Shown: piece after piece, positions 46,547-53,028 of the stretch
How positions within the stretch are numbered: position 1 is the first letter of the stretch
Layout of the letters: the number at the start of each line of letters is the position of its first letter
The notes under the pieces: generated by a model
The model's database searches: none
What the model saw: only the letters and a program-made list of their open reading frames with translations
What the model was told of the DNA's origin: nothing
Made by a program: the position numbers and the translations under genes
DNA from: Mariprofundaceae bacterium
GTDB taxonomy: Bacteria > Pseudomonadota > Zetaproteobacteria > Mariprofundales > Mariprofundaceae
Length of the DNA stretch: 64,000 nucleotides
Direction: 5' to 3'
Assembly: GCA_030950585.1 (NCBI GenBank)
Contig: JAUZRG010000018.1
Span: 1 to 64,000, forward strand

Positions 46547-47087
46547 AAAAGCATTGCAGCCTCAGGTGCAAGTCCGAGAGTTTGGTTTTACCATGATGGA
46601 GCTAATGGCAGTGATCGCCGTTCTATCTATTTTAACCGCAATTGCTGTGCCCGCTTTTTCAAATATGAAAGACCGATCTGGGATGTCAAACTTACATAGT
46701 ACCTTGATGGCACATATGAAGCAGGGGCGTGTAAAAGGGATGGCAGAAAATAGAGATGTGGTAATTGAGTTTAAGCCAACAAAATTCAATTTAGCTGTAG
46801 CACCTGTACCATTACCTGTTGCTGGAGCGGCTTATGTATTTGATGCTCTAAAAGCGGCATCGACTCGTTCAGTTCCATCGGTAGAAGAGGAACGTTTGGT
46901 GAGCGTTCGTGATTTTTCTAATAAAATTTTAATTACTAAAAATGCACCATTAACAACAGCTGTTAAATTTTCTAGTGCTGGTGGTACAGCAAATACTACT
47001 ATTACACTGACATCTTCTAATACCAATGTGGCAGTGAAAACAATTACACTTAATATTGTAGGGCGAGCATATGCATCGACGCTTTAA
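46518..47087 (+). CDS. FimT/GspH-like minor pilin
   Basis: This minor prepilin has the motif EFGFTMMELMAVIAVLSILTAIAVPAF, with mature Glu5 intact and a body suited to the GspH/FimT group. Start choice is open: ATG 46518 gives a 23-residue leader, while GTG 46566 gives a more typical seven-residue leader (MQVREFG) and avoids overlap with mrcA. It begins a run of four minor pilin genes with overlapping ends. Confidence 0.85.
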   Translation: MIKNRIEAIIKALQPQVQVREFGFTMMELMAVIAVLSILTAIAVPAFSNMKDRSGMSNLHSTLMAHMKQGRVKGMAENRDVVIEFKPTKFNLAVAPVPLPVAGAAYVFDALKAASTRSVPSVEEERLVSVRDFSNKILITKNAPLTTAVKFSSAGGTANTTITLTSSNTNVAVKTITLNIVGRAYASTL

Positions 47088-47601
47088 TTCTTCGGAAAAA
47101 GGTTTTACATTAATTGAAGCAATCATGGCGATGGCGATCATTAGTATTGCCATGTTAGGCTTAGGGTCTTTTACCATCTCTATTATGGAAAAAGATAAGC
47201 TGGCTCATGATCGTAATCAAGCAGTGCAAATTGCTTCACAGGTCTTAGAGGAATGGAGTGGTGGAACACAGCTACCAACCTCGGTGGCTATTTTTGCGCA
47301 AGGGGTCACTCAACAGCTGAACACCTATAGTACTTTGCCAGCTCAAGGTGTGCTAATACCTAGCCCACCTCAATTCTATGTGGTTGGACAGCAGGTGGTG
47401 GCACAAGCTCTATTTGCAGGTGGCGTGGTAAAAGATCTTGGTTATGCCACTTATTTTAACAGTGCGACGGCAACTGTATCTCAAGTAGATCCTAATTTAC
47501 GTGTTGTCACCGTGCTGTGGTCTGACAAAAAACAGCGAGATATTTATTCTGCTTACCGAGTGGTGTTATCTAATATGTCTGAAGTACCTCCAGGGCTATG
47601 A
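47071..47601 (+). CDS. PilV-like minor pilin
   Basis: This 176-residue prepilin has leader MHRRFNSSEKG then FTLIEAIMAMAIISIAMLGLGSF, the Ile-Glu-Ala-rich helix typical of PilV/GspI. It overlaps the preceding pilin gene by 17 bases and the next by four. Minor pilins of this group prime pilus assembly at the inner membrane. Confidence 0.87.
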   Translation: MHRRFNSSEKGFTLIEAIMAMAIISIAMLGLGSFTISIMEKDKLAHDRNQAVQIASQVLEEWSGGTQLPTSVAIFAQGVTQQLNTYSTLPAQGVLIPSPPQFYVVGQQVVAQALFAGGVVKDLGYATYFNSATATVSQVDPNLRVVTVLWSDKKQRDIYSAYRVVLSNMSEVPPGL

Positions 47602-48206
47602 ATATGCAATCTCAAGAAGGTTTTACCTTGGTAGAAATGATCATTGCGATGGCGATTGGTCTTGTGTTGATGGGAGGGGTTTATAGCAACTTTATGTTGC
47701 AAACAAAGGTGCAAAACTTCCAGTCAAGTGTCACGGATGTGACGCAAGATTTAACGCTTGTGAGCCAAGTGATGTTTAAGGAATTGAAGTCAGCAAGAAA
47801 GGGTAGTTTGGTCTATACGCCAGGTGCTACGCCGAGTGTTCCAACAACCTTGGACTATATAAATCGAGATGGGTATACAGGTTCTTTTAAGTATCAATTT
47901 TTACCTGGTCTAAATACAAAGTATTTGGGTAAAGATAGTTTGTGTTGGGTGAAAAAAACAGGGGGGAATTGTAATGAAGTTATGCGTGGTTTAAGTATCA
48001 ATACTCTTGACCCTGATGATCTAACAGTCACCTTACCCTTGGGTTTTGATTTCTATACCTATATTTTGCCACCAGATCCTTATGGACGACCCTTACCAAG
48101 TGATGTTTATGGTATGCAGGTGATTACTTTGCGGGGTATGTATAAGACCACAGATAAAAAAACCGGTATTATTGAACATACTTTCAAGGTGTGGCAGAGG
48201 AATTAA
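47598..48206 (+). CDS. PilW-like minor pilin
   Basis: This 202-residue prepilin has the short leader MNMQSQEG then FTLVEMIIAMAIGLVLMGGVYSNF, as in PilW/GspJ; the body has MVVGL-type beta structure and no obvious Cys pair except SLCWVKKTGGNC. It overlaps pilV by four bases (ATGA). Confidence 0.87.
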   Translation: MNMQSQEGFTLVEMIIAMAIGLVLMGGVYSNFMLQTKVQNFQSSVTDVTQDLTLVSQVMFKELKSARKGSLVYTPGATPSVPTTLDYINRDGYTGSFKYQFLPGLNTKYLGKDSLCWVKKTGGNCNEVMRGLSINTLDPDDLTVTLPLGFDFYTYILPPDPYGRPLPSDVYGMQVITLRGMYKTTDKKTGIIEHTFKVWQRN

Positions 48207-48208
48207 TT

Positions 48209-48961
48209 GTGCATAAAAAAGAAGAAGGCTTTGTTCTTATTGCGTCGTTAACGATTATCGCGCTCATGACGATGGGTAATTTAGCCATGTACTATCGCAG
48301 TGTCAGTAATATTCAAACCAATGCAGCATTGGCCGACCGTGCTCAAGCCAGTTACTTTGCTGAAACAGCGGTAAACTATATGGATTGGGCCATGCTGCCT
48401 TCAAATGATGCAGACCTAGATCCTTACACTTCTGCAGGCGGAGATTTTGGTGTGCTAAACTCCACGCCTCCAGCCGCTGCCGCCCCAGGCGCTGCTGCGC
48501 CACCACCGAATACAGTGGGAAGGCCTCAGTTTAATGTTAGTTATTTTGATAATCGAGCGCTGAATCTCAGAAAGGTAAACTTTACTGGGAAAGGCAGCGC
48601 GGCGAGTAATATGAAGCTAATGTGGAATGACTTGCCAAATATGAATCCCAATGCAGCAGCCTATTGTTTTCTTAAGTTAATGATCACAACAGATACAGTG
48701 AATGGTGTACAAAAAATTGAGACAACGGTAACCAATGTGTTGCCTGCTTCTGGTGAAGATGGTGCCTTAGTGTGGTTAACCGCTTCTCCAGTTGGTTCCT
48801 CTATGGATGGTGTCGGTGCGTTAGCTGATGTAGATATGGTTGTTGATCCAGCTCTTTTGGGCGGTGTGAACGGTGGCTATGATTTAGTTGTGTATGCTTT
48901 GGGTTATATTAACGGTAAACCACGGAATTTATTGCGGAAAAAGATTCGCGTGGTGCGTTGA
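48209..48961 (+). CDS. PilX-like minor pilin
   Basis: This protein of about 250 residues has leader MHKKEEG then FVLIASLTIIALMTMGNLAMYYRS, the PilX N-terminal pattern, where the pilin Glu5 is replaced. I chose GTG at 48209, with GAGGAA six bases upstream, over a GTG six codons earlier. An Ala/Pro-rich insert (PPAAAAPGAAAPPP) lies near residue 90. Typically pilY1 follows pilX; here it does not. Confidence 0.82.
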   Translation: MHKKEEGFVLIASLTIIALMTMGNLAMYYRSVSNIQTNAALADRAQASYFAETAVNYMDWAMLPSNDADLDPYTSAGGDFGVLNSTPPAAAAPGAAAPPPNTVGRPQFNVSYFDNRALNLRKVNFTGKGSAASNMKLMWNDLPNMNPNAAAYCFLKLMITTDTVNGVQKIETTVTNVLPASGEDGALVWLTASPVGSSMDGVGALADVDMVVDPALLGGVNGGYDLVVYALGYINGKPRNLLRKKIRVVR

Positions 48962-49008
48962 TAACTGTTAGTCCGTAGCTAAAAGTCTTCACTGTTGAGA
49001 ATTAATAA

Positions 49009-49024
49009 TGTGATTTATATCACT
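49009..49024. promoter_or_regulatory. CRP/FNR-like palindrome
   Basis: TGTGA-TTTATA-TCACT closely matches the CRP consensus TGTGAN6TCACA; it also partly fits FNR. It lies about 75 bases upstream of the start of transcription expected from the TATAAT at 49081. Confidence 0.55.
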
Positions 49025-49057
49025 GCAAAGGAGTCATTCTTGCTGTTCTCTTCGTGT

Positions 49058-49086
49058 TTGCGTACCGTTCATGCCTTCTATATAAT
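49058..49086 (+). promoter_or_regulatory. Probable promoter of the Asn/Asp repeat gene
   Basis: A perfect -10 hexamer TATAAT (49081-49086) has TTGCGT (49058-49063) 17 bases upstream as a weak -35. Transcription would start near 49093, about 50 bases before the ATG. Confidence 0.6.
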
Positions 49087-49144
49087 TTAGAAGCATTTTA
49101 TTGAGATAGTAAAGAGTTGATTTGTGATCAAAAAGGAGATTATG

Positions 49145-49807
49145 ATGAAAAATAGTATTTTAAGTTTGTTATTTATGGGGTTGCTACTTTTTGCAGCGCC
49201 GTTTACGGGTGTTGCTGGTAATGATAGCAACAATAGTGATAACGGTGATAGTAGTGAAAATAATAGCGGCAACAACGATGATAACAGCAACAACGATGAT
49301 AACAGCAACAATGATAATAACAACTCAGTAGTTGACCTTGTTTGTGCCTGTACTGCGGTAACAACTGCAACACGTGACGATGGTGATAACAACGACGATA
49401 ACGGCAGCAATGACAACGGCAGCAATGACAACGGCAGCAATGACAACGGCAGCAATGACAACGGCAGTAGTGATGGCAATGGTTTTGGCAATGGTGATCA
49501 AGACTCGCCTGGTGGGTCTTTAGAAAACAACAACGATAACAACAACAACGATAACAACAACAACGATAACAACAACGATAACAACAACAACAACGATAAC
49601 AACAACGATAACAACAACAACGATAACAACAACAACGATAACAACAACAACGATAACAACAACAACGATAACAACAACAACGATGATAACAATGCAAATA
49701 GTTTGCTAGGTACGCCATGTGCGTGTCCAAATGGTACCCCTCCAGGTACTTGGGTAGAAGCTACAGGTGGTGTTTCTTCTTCTTTCCGTGAAATGGATGG
49801 TCAATAA
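49145..49807 (+). CDS. Secreted Asn/Asp-rich repeat protein, unknown function
   Basis: I do not recognise this 220-residue protein. It has a signal peptide (MKNSILSLLFMGLLLFAAPFTGVAG) and then almost only Asn, Asp, Gly and Ser. Parts in order: an N/D/S region; a short core LVCACTAVTTATR near residue 63; five NDNGS units; a spacer with GNGFGNGDQDSPGGS; a tract of N and D; and a C-terminal TPCACPNGTPPGTWVEATGG segment. The paired CAC motifs suggest disulfides or metal binding. ATG 49145 is favoured over 49142 by AAGGAG spacing. It follows the minor pilins, where PilY1 would be expected, and may be a pilus-linked or surface protein; that is inference. Confidence 0.75.
   Translation: MKNSILSLLFMGLLLFAAPFTGVAGNDSNNSDNGDSSENNSGNNDDNSNNDDNSNNDNNNSVVDLVCACTAVTTATRDDGDNNDDNGSNDNGSNDNGSNDNGSNDNGSSDGNGFGNGDQDSPGGSLENNNDNNNNDNNNNDNNNDNNNNNDNNNDNNNNDNNNNDNNNNDNNNNDNNNNDDNNANSLLGTPCACPNGTPPGTWVEATGGVSSSFREMDGQ
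49397..49471 (+). repeat. 15-base tandem repeat encoding NDNGS units
   Basis: Five nearly identical 15-base units (GACAACGGCAGCAAT) lie head to tail within the repeat protein gene. The unit length keeps the reading frame, so copy-number change alters protein length only. Confidence 0.9.
49523..49694 (+). repeat. 15-base (AACAACGATAACAAC) tandem repeat
   Basis: About eleven near copies, two of them shortened to 12 bases, encode an Asn tract broken by single Asp. Codon choice is almost purely AAC and GAT, which points to recent expansion by slippage. Confidence 0.88.
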
Positions 49808-49841
49808 TACGCACTTAACTTTATAAGTTAGTGTTTAACAT

Positions 49842-49875
49842 GAAGCCTCTCTGATTTTTCAGGGAGGCTTTTTAT
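49842..49875 (+). terminator. Rho-independent terminator of the repeat protein gene
   Basis: AAGCCTCTCTG and CAGGGAGGCTT form an 11-base stem (one T-G wobble) around a T-rich loop and are followed by a T run. It starts about 35 bases after the stop codon. Confidence 0.88.
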
Positions 49876-49883
49876 TTAAATAA

Positions 49884-50684
49884 ATGAGGTATATTTTGTC
49901 TGCTAAAGTTCATTTAACTATTCAATCACATGCTCTAGTGTGGCGGGTCGCCCTTATTTGTGTGGCGATAGAATTATCTTTTGTGTTTCTGGATTGGCTT
50001 ATTAATTACCAAAGAGGAATTGATATATCTCAAATCAGACGTTTATTTAATATTGCAAGAGAAGATGGCTTAGCTGGTTGGTTTGCTGTTTTTCAAACGA
50101 TGTTTGTAGCCATGGTACTTTGGTTTATTACTTATATCCTGCATGTGCAAGGCATGCATAGGTGGAAAGTTTTTGGTTGGGGTTTTCTAGCTTTATTCTT
50201 TAGTATGATGGCGATTGATGATGGTGCTGTTGTGCATGAACGTTTGGGTAGCGCTTTTAAAGCTGTGATGGCTAATGGTCAAAGTGATTCTTTTGGTGCA
50301 TCATTATTGTCGTTTTTTCCAAGTTACTCATGGCAACTTATTCTTTTGCCTTTCTTTTCTTTAGTTGGTTTGTTTATGTTGATTTTTGTGTGGCTAGAAG
50401 TTGGGGATAAAGCTAAGAGAAAACTATTGGTTCTATCTTTTGTTCCCCTGGTGATGGCAGTGGGTCTTGATTTTATTGAAGGTCTAGATGTTGATCATGC
50501 TTGGAATATTCAAACGTTTTTGGTTCATGATTATGATACAACGACTTATACTATTTCTCATTTTTCTAAGTCTTGTGAAGAGTTTCTTGAAATGCTGGGA
50601 AATACAATGTTTTTATATTTGTTTATGACACATGCTTTTTTTGTGATTCGAGAAGGTCTATCTATTTCTGTTCAAGAAAAATAA
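49884..50684 (+). CDS. Polytopic membrane protein of unknown function
   Basis: I do not recognise this 266-residue protein. It has about six hydrophobic segments (about 20-40, 68-90, 95-118, 150-172, 183-203, 235-255). Polar residues within or near them (MAIDDGAVVHERLG near residue 112, FIEGLDVDHAWNIQ near 205) could form a metal or substrate site. ATG at 49884 has no clear ribosome binding site; TTG at 49896 follows GAGGT and is a possible alternative. It lies between two pilus gene sets. Confidence 0.7.
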   Translation: MRYILSAKVHLTIQSHALVWRVALICVAIELSFVFLDWLINYQRGIDISQIRRLFNIAREDGLAGWFAVFQTMFVAMVLWFITYILHVQGMHRWKVFGWGFLALFFSMMAIDDGAVVHERLGSAFKAVMANGQSDSFGASLLSFFPSYSWQLILLPFFSLVGLFMLIFVWLEVGDKAKRKLLVLSFVPLVMAVGLDFIEGLDVDHAWNIQTFLVHDYDTTTYTISHFSKSCEEFLEMLGNTMFLYLFMTHAFFVIREGLSISVQEK

Positions 50685-50717
50685 CAATGGATAAGTGTTT
50701 GCATTGCTTATGTTATC

Positions 50718-50733
50718 GTGCATATTTGCACGG
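50718..50733. repeat. Inverted repeat before pilM
   Basis: CGTGCA and TGCACG are perfect 6-base arms around TATT, about 25 bases upstream of the pilM start. There is no T tract; it may be an operator or a small leader hairpin. Confidence 0.45.
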
Positions 50734-50756
50734 TTAGTCTTTCATAAAGGAGTCAG

Positions 50757-51839
50757 GTGTTGGGTCTCTTCTCAGGGAAAAAAGATGCGTTAATTGGTAT
50801 CGATATTAGCTCTGTAGGGGTTAAGTTGATTGAGCTAGCTCATACTCGCTCAGGCTATGAACTTAAAAGTATTGCAATTGTACCATTGCCACGCGATGCG
50901 ATTGTGGAAAATACAATTATTGATTCAATGGCTGTATCTCAAGCTTTATTAGACGTATTAGAAGTTGCTTCACCAGCTTCTCGAAATGTTGCTTTTGCTG
51001 TTTCAGGTAATGCTGTGATTATTAAAACAGTTCAGTTGCCAATGATGAGTGAATTTGAGCTTGAAATGTCTATTGAATTTGAAGCAGAACCGCATATACC
51101 TTATGATATAGAAGATGTGTTTTTAGATTTTCAAATTCTTGGTGGTGTGGAAGATGAGCCTGAAATGATGGATGTTGTTTTGGCGGCATGTAAACGAGAG
51201 GTGATTGAAGACTATCAACTTGTTTTGAATGAAGCTGCTTTACAAGTGAAGTGTGTTGATTGTGCCGTGTATTGTTTAGAGAATGCAGCGGAAATTGCCT
51301 TAGGTGATCAGCAGGAAGAAGAAAGTTTGATGTTAACGGATGAAGATAGTCAGGTGTATGCATTGGTAAATATTGGTGCCAATATGATTAACATTAATAT
51401 TCAGCAAAATGGACAAACAGCTTTTGTTCGAGATCAATTTTTTGGTGGTGAAAATTTAACCGAAGAAATTCAAAAAGAGCATGGTGTTAGCTATCAAGCT
51501 GCAGAAAAGTTAAAAAAAGAACGTTTTTCTGAAGTGAGTCCCGAAGCACTAGATACATTCTATATTGGCTTAACATCTGAATTAGTACGCTCCTTGGATT
51601 ATTATTCAGCTAAGTATTCAGAGTATCCCGTGCAAAAGTTATATATTAGTGGTGGAACAGCATTAATTCCAGATATCACGAATGAATTAGAGCAGCGCCT
51701 GGGTATTGAAACAGAGATTGTTGATCCTCTGCAAGCATTAAAAATACCAAAAAAGAAGTTTAAAAATGTTGACCTGAGTAGTATTGGTCCCATGATGATG
51801 GTTCCCATTGGTTTGGCCTTACGGTCTTTTGATAAATAA
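50757..51839 (+). CDS. pilM: Type IV pilus assembly protein PilM
   Basis: This 360-residue actin-like cytoplasmic ATP-binding protein links pilus assembly proteins to the inner membrane. It has DALIGIDISSVGVKLIEL (phosphate-1), ALVNIGANMININI and the adenosine motif LYISGGTALIPDI. It starts at GTG 50757, with AAGGAG four bases upstream. It opens the pilM-N-O-Q operon. Confidence 0.96.
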   Translation: MLGLFSGKKDALIGIDISSVGVKLIELAHTRSGYELKSIAIVPLPRDAIVENTIIDSMAVSQALLDVLEVASPASRNVAFAVSGNAVIIKTVQLPMMSEFELEMSIEFEAEPHIPYDIEDVFLDFQILGGVEDEPEMMDVVLAACKREVIEDYQLVLNEAALQVKCVDCAVYCLENAAEIALGDQQEEESLMLTDEDSQVYALVNIGANMININIQQNGQTAFVRDQFFGGENLTEEIQKEHGVSYQAAEKLKKERFSEVSPEALDTFYIGLTSELVRSLDYYSAKYSEYPVQKLYISGGTALIPDITNELEQRLGIETEIVDPLQALKIPKKKFKNVDLSSIGPMMMVPIGLALRSFDK

Positions 51840-51866
51840 TAGATGTCTTGATTTTGGGATAAAACA

Positions 51867-52421
51867 ATGATTCGAATTAATCTTTTACCTTATAGAGAGG
51901 ATCGTAGGAAGCAGCAAGTACTGGAGCATGTCATTGTTCTTGCTGTTGCTATTGTGATTGCTATTACGGTGTGTGTTGGCATGCAGCTTATGGCAAGTTC
52001 AGAGTTAGATTCTATTCAAGCTGAACAGGCTATTTTGACGAAGAAAAATGCTGAGTTAGTGCAGCTTCTTGGTAAAACTAGTGGTTTAGAAACATTGCGA
52101 GAAGAGGTGCAGCGTAAACTAGACTTGGTAGATACTCTGCAAAAAGGTCGTTTTCGTTCGCTCGAACTATTACTAACGATTTCAAGGCTTACTCCAAATA
52201 ATCTATGGCTAGACTCAATCTCAGATAAAAAAGGTAAAATTTCGTTAACAGGTTATGCAGAAACCAGTGTGAGTATTTCCGAGTTCATGAGTGACCTTGA
52301 AAACTCAGAAGCTATTTCGAGTGTTAATCTTGGCAGTGTTGAAACTGATGAGTCAGCAGAAGAATTACCCGTAAAGTCATTTGATTTAACAGTTATGTAT
52401 GATTTGACTGGCACAAAGTAG
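51867..52421 (+). CDS. pilN: Type IV pilus assembly protein PilN
   Basis: This 184-residue inner-membrane protein starts with MIRINLLPYREDRRKQQ, the conserved cytoplasmic motif that docks into PilM, followed by one TM (about residues 23-43), a coiled coil and a periplasmic ferredoxin-like domain. It works as a dimer with PilO. Confidence 0.95.
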   Translation: MIRINLLPYREDRRKQQVLEHVIVLAVAIVIAITVCVGMQLMASSELDSIQAEQAILTKKNAELVQLLGKTSGLETLREEVQRKLDLVDTLQKGRFRSLELLLTISRLTPNNLWLDSISDKKGKISLTGYAETSVSISEFMSDLENSEAISSVNLGSVETDESAEELPVKSFDLTVMYDLTGTK

Positions 52422-52434
52422 GTAGAGGTTTTAT

Positions 52435-53028
52435 ATGAATAACTTTATTACGTCTTTTTCTGCTCTTCTACCATATCCTATGTGGCAGAAATTTATGATG
52501 TTGGCAGTGATCGTGGTTGCTATTTTAGGACTATATATCTTTTTATCTTGGGTTCCTTTGAATGAAGATATTGTAAGGGCTGAGAGTGACTTAGAGCGGA
52601 TTACAAAACAGGTTAGTGAAAATCAACTAAAAGCACAGGATTTAGATAGGAAAAAGAAAGAGTTTGAAGGCTTGGAGCGATCACTAAAGGTTGCCTTAAG
52701 TATGTTACCTACAAAATCTGAGATTCCAAAATTATTAAAAAATATTACATGGGCTGGTAAGCAATCTGGTTTGGTTTTTAAAAAATTTAAACCAGGTCGT
52801 GAAAAAAACAAAAAGCAAAACTTTTATGCTGATATGCCCATAGATATTGAAGTTTATGGCTCGTTTAAAGATTCGATAGCTTTTCTTTCTAAAATAGGCG
52901 AGTTACCACGGATTGTCGATATGCAACGCTTGAGCCTGAAGCGTGCCAGTAAAGAGGATAAAAACATGGAAATGACAGGGCGTGCTATGACGTATCGTTT
53001 TATTGAATCAGGGGATGCAAATAAATGA
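52435..53028 (+). CDS. pilO: Type IV pilus assembly protein PilO
   Basis: This 197-residue protein has one TM (about residues 22-43), a long coiled coil (about 48-88) and a periplasmic domain (SEIPKLLKNITWAGKQSGL, VYGSFKDSIAFLSKIGELPRIVDMQRLSL). It overlaps pilQ by four bases. No pilP lies between it and pilQ. Confidence 0.95.
   Translation: MNNFITSFSALLPYPMWQKFMMLAVIVVAILGLYIFLSWVPLNEDIVRAESDLERITKQVSENQLKAQDLDRKKKEFEGLERSLKVALSMLPTKSEIPKLLKNITWAGKQSGLVFKKFKPGREKNKKQNFYADMPIDIEVYGSFKDSIAFLSKIGELPRIVDMQRLSLKRASKEDKNMEMTGRAMTYRFIESGDANK

Noticed and set aside
49087-49730. Minus-strand frames rich in Leu/Ser or Cys/Tyr/Arg opposite the Asn/Asp repeat gene
   Set aside because: They are antisense readings of the 15-base repeats, have no ribosome binding site and no plausible protein composition.
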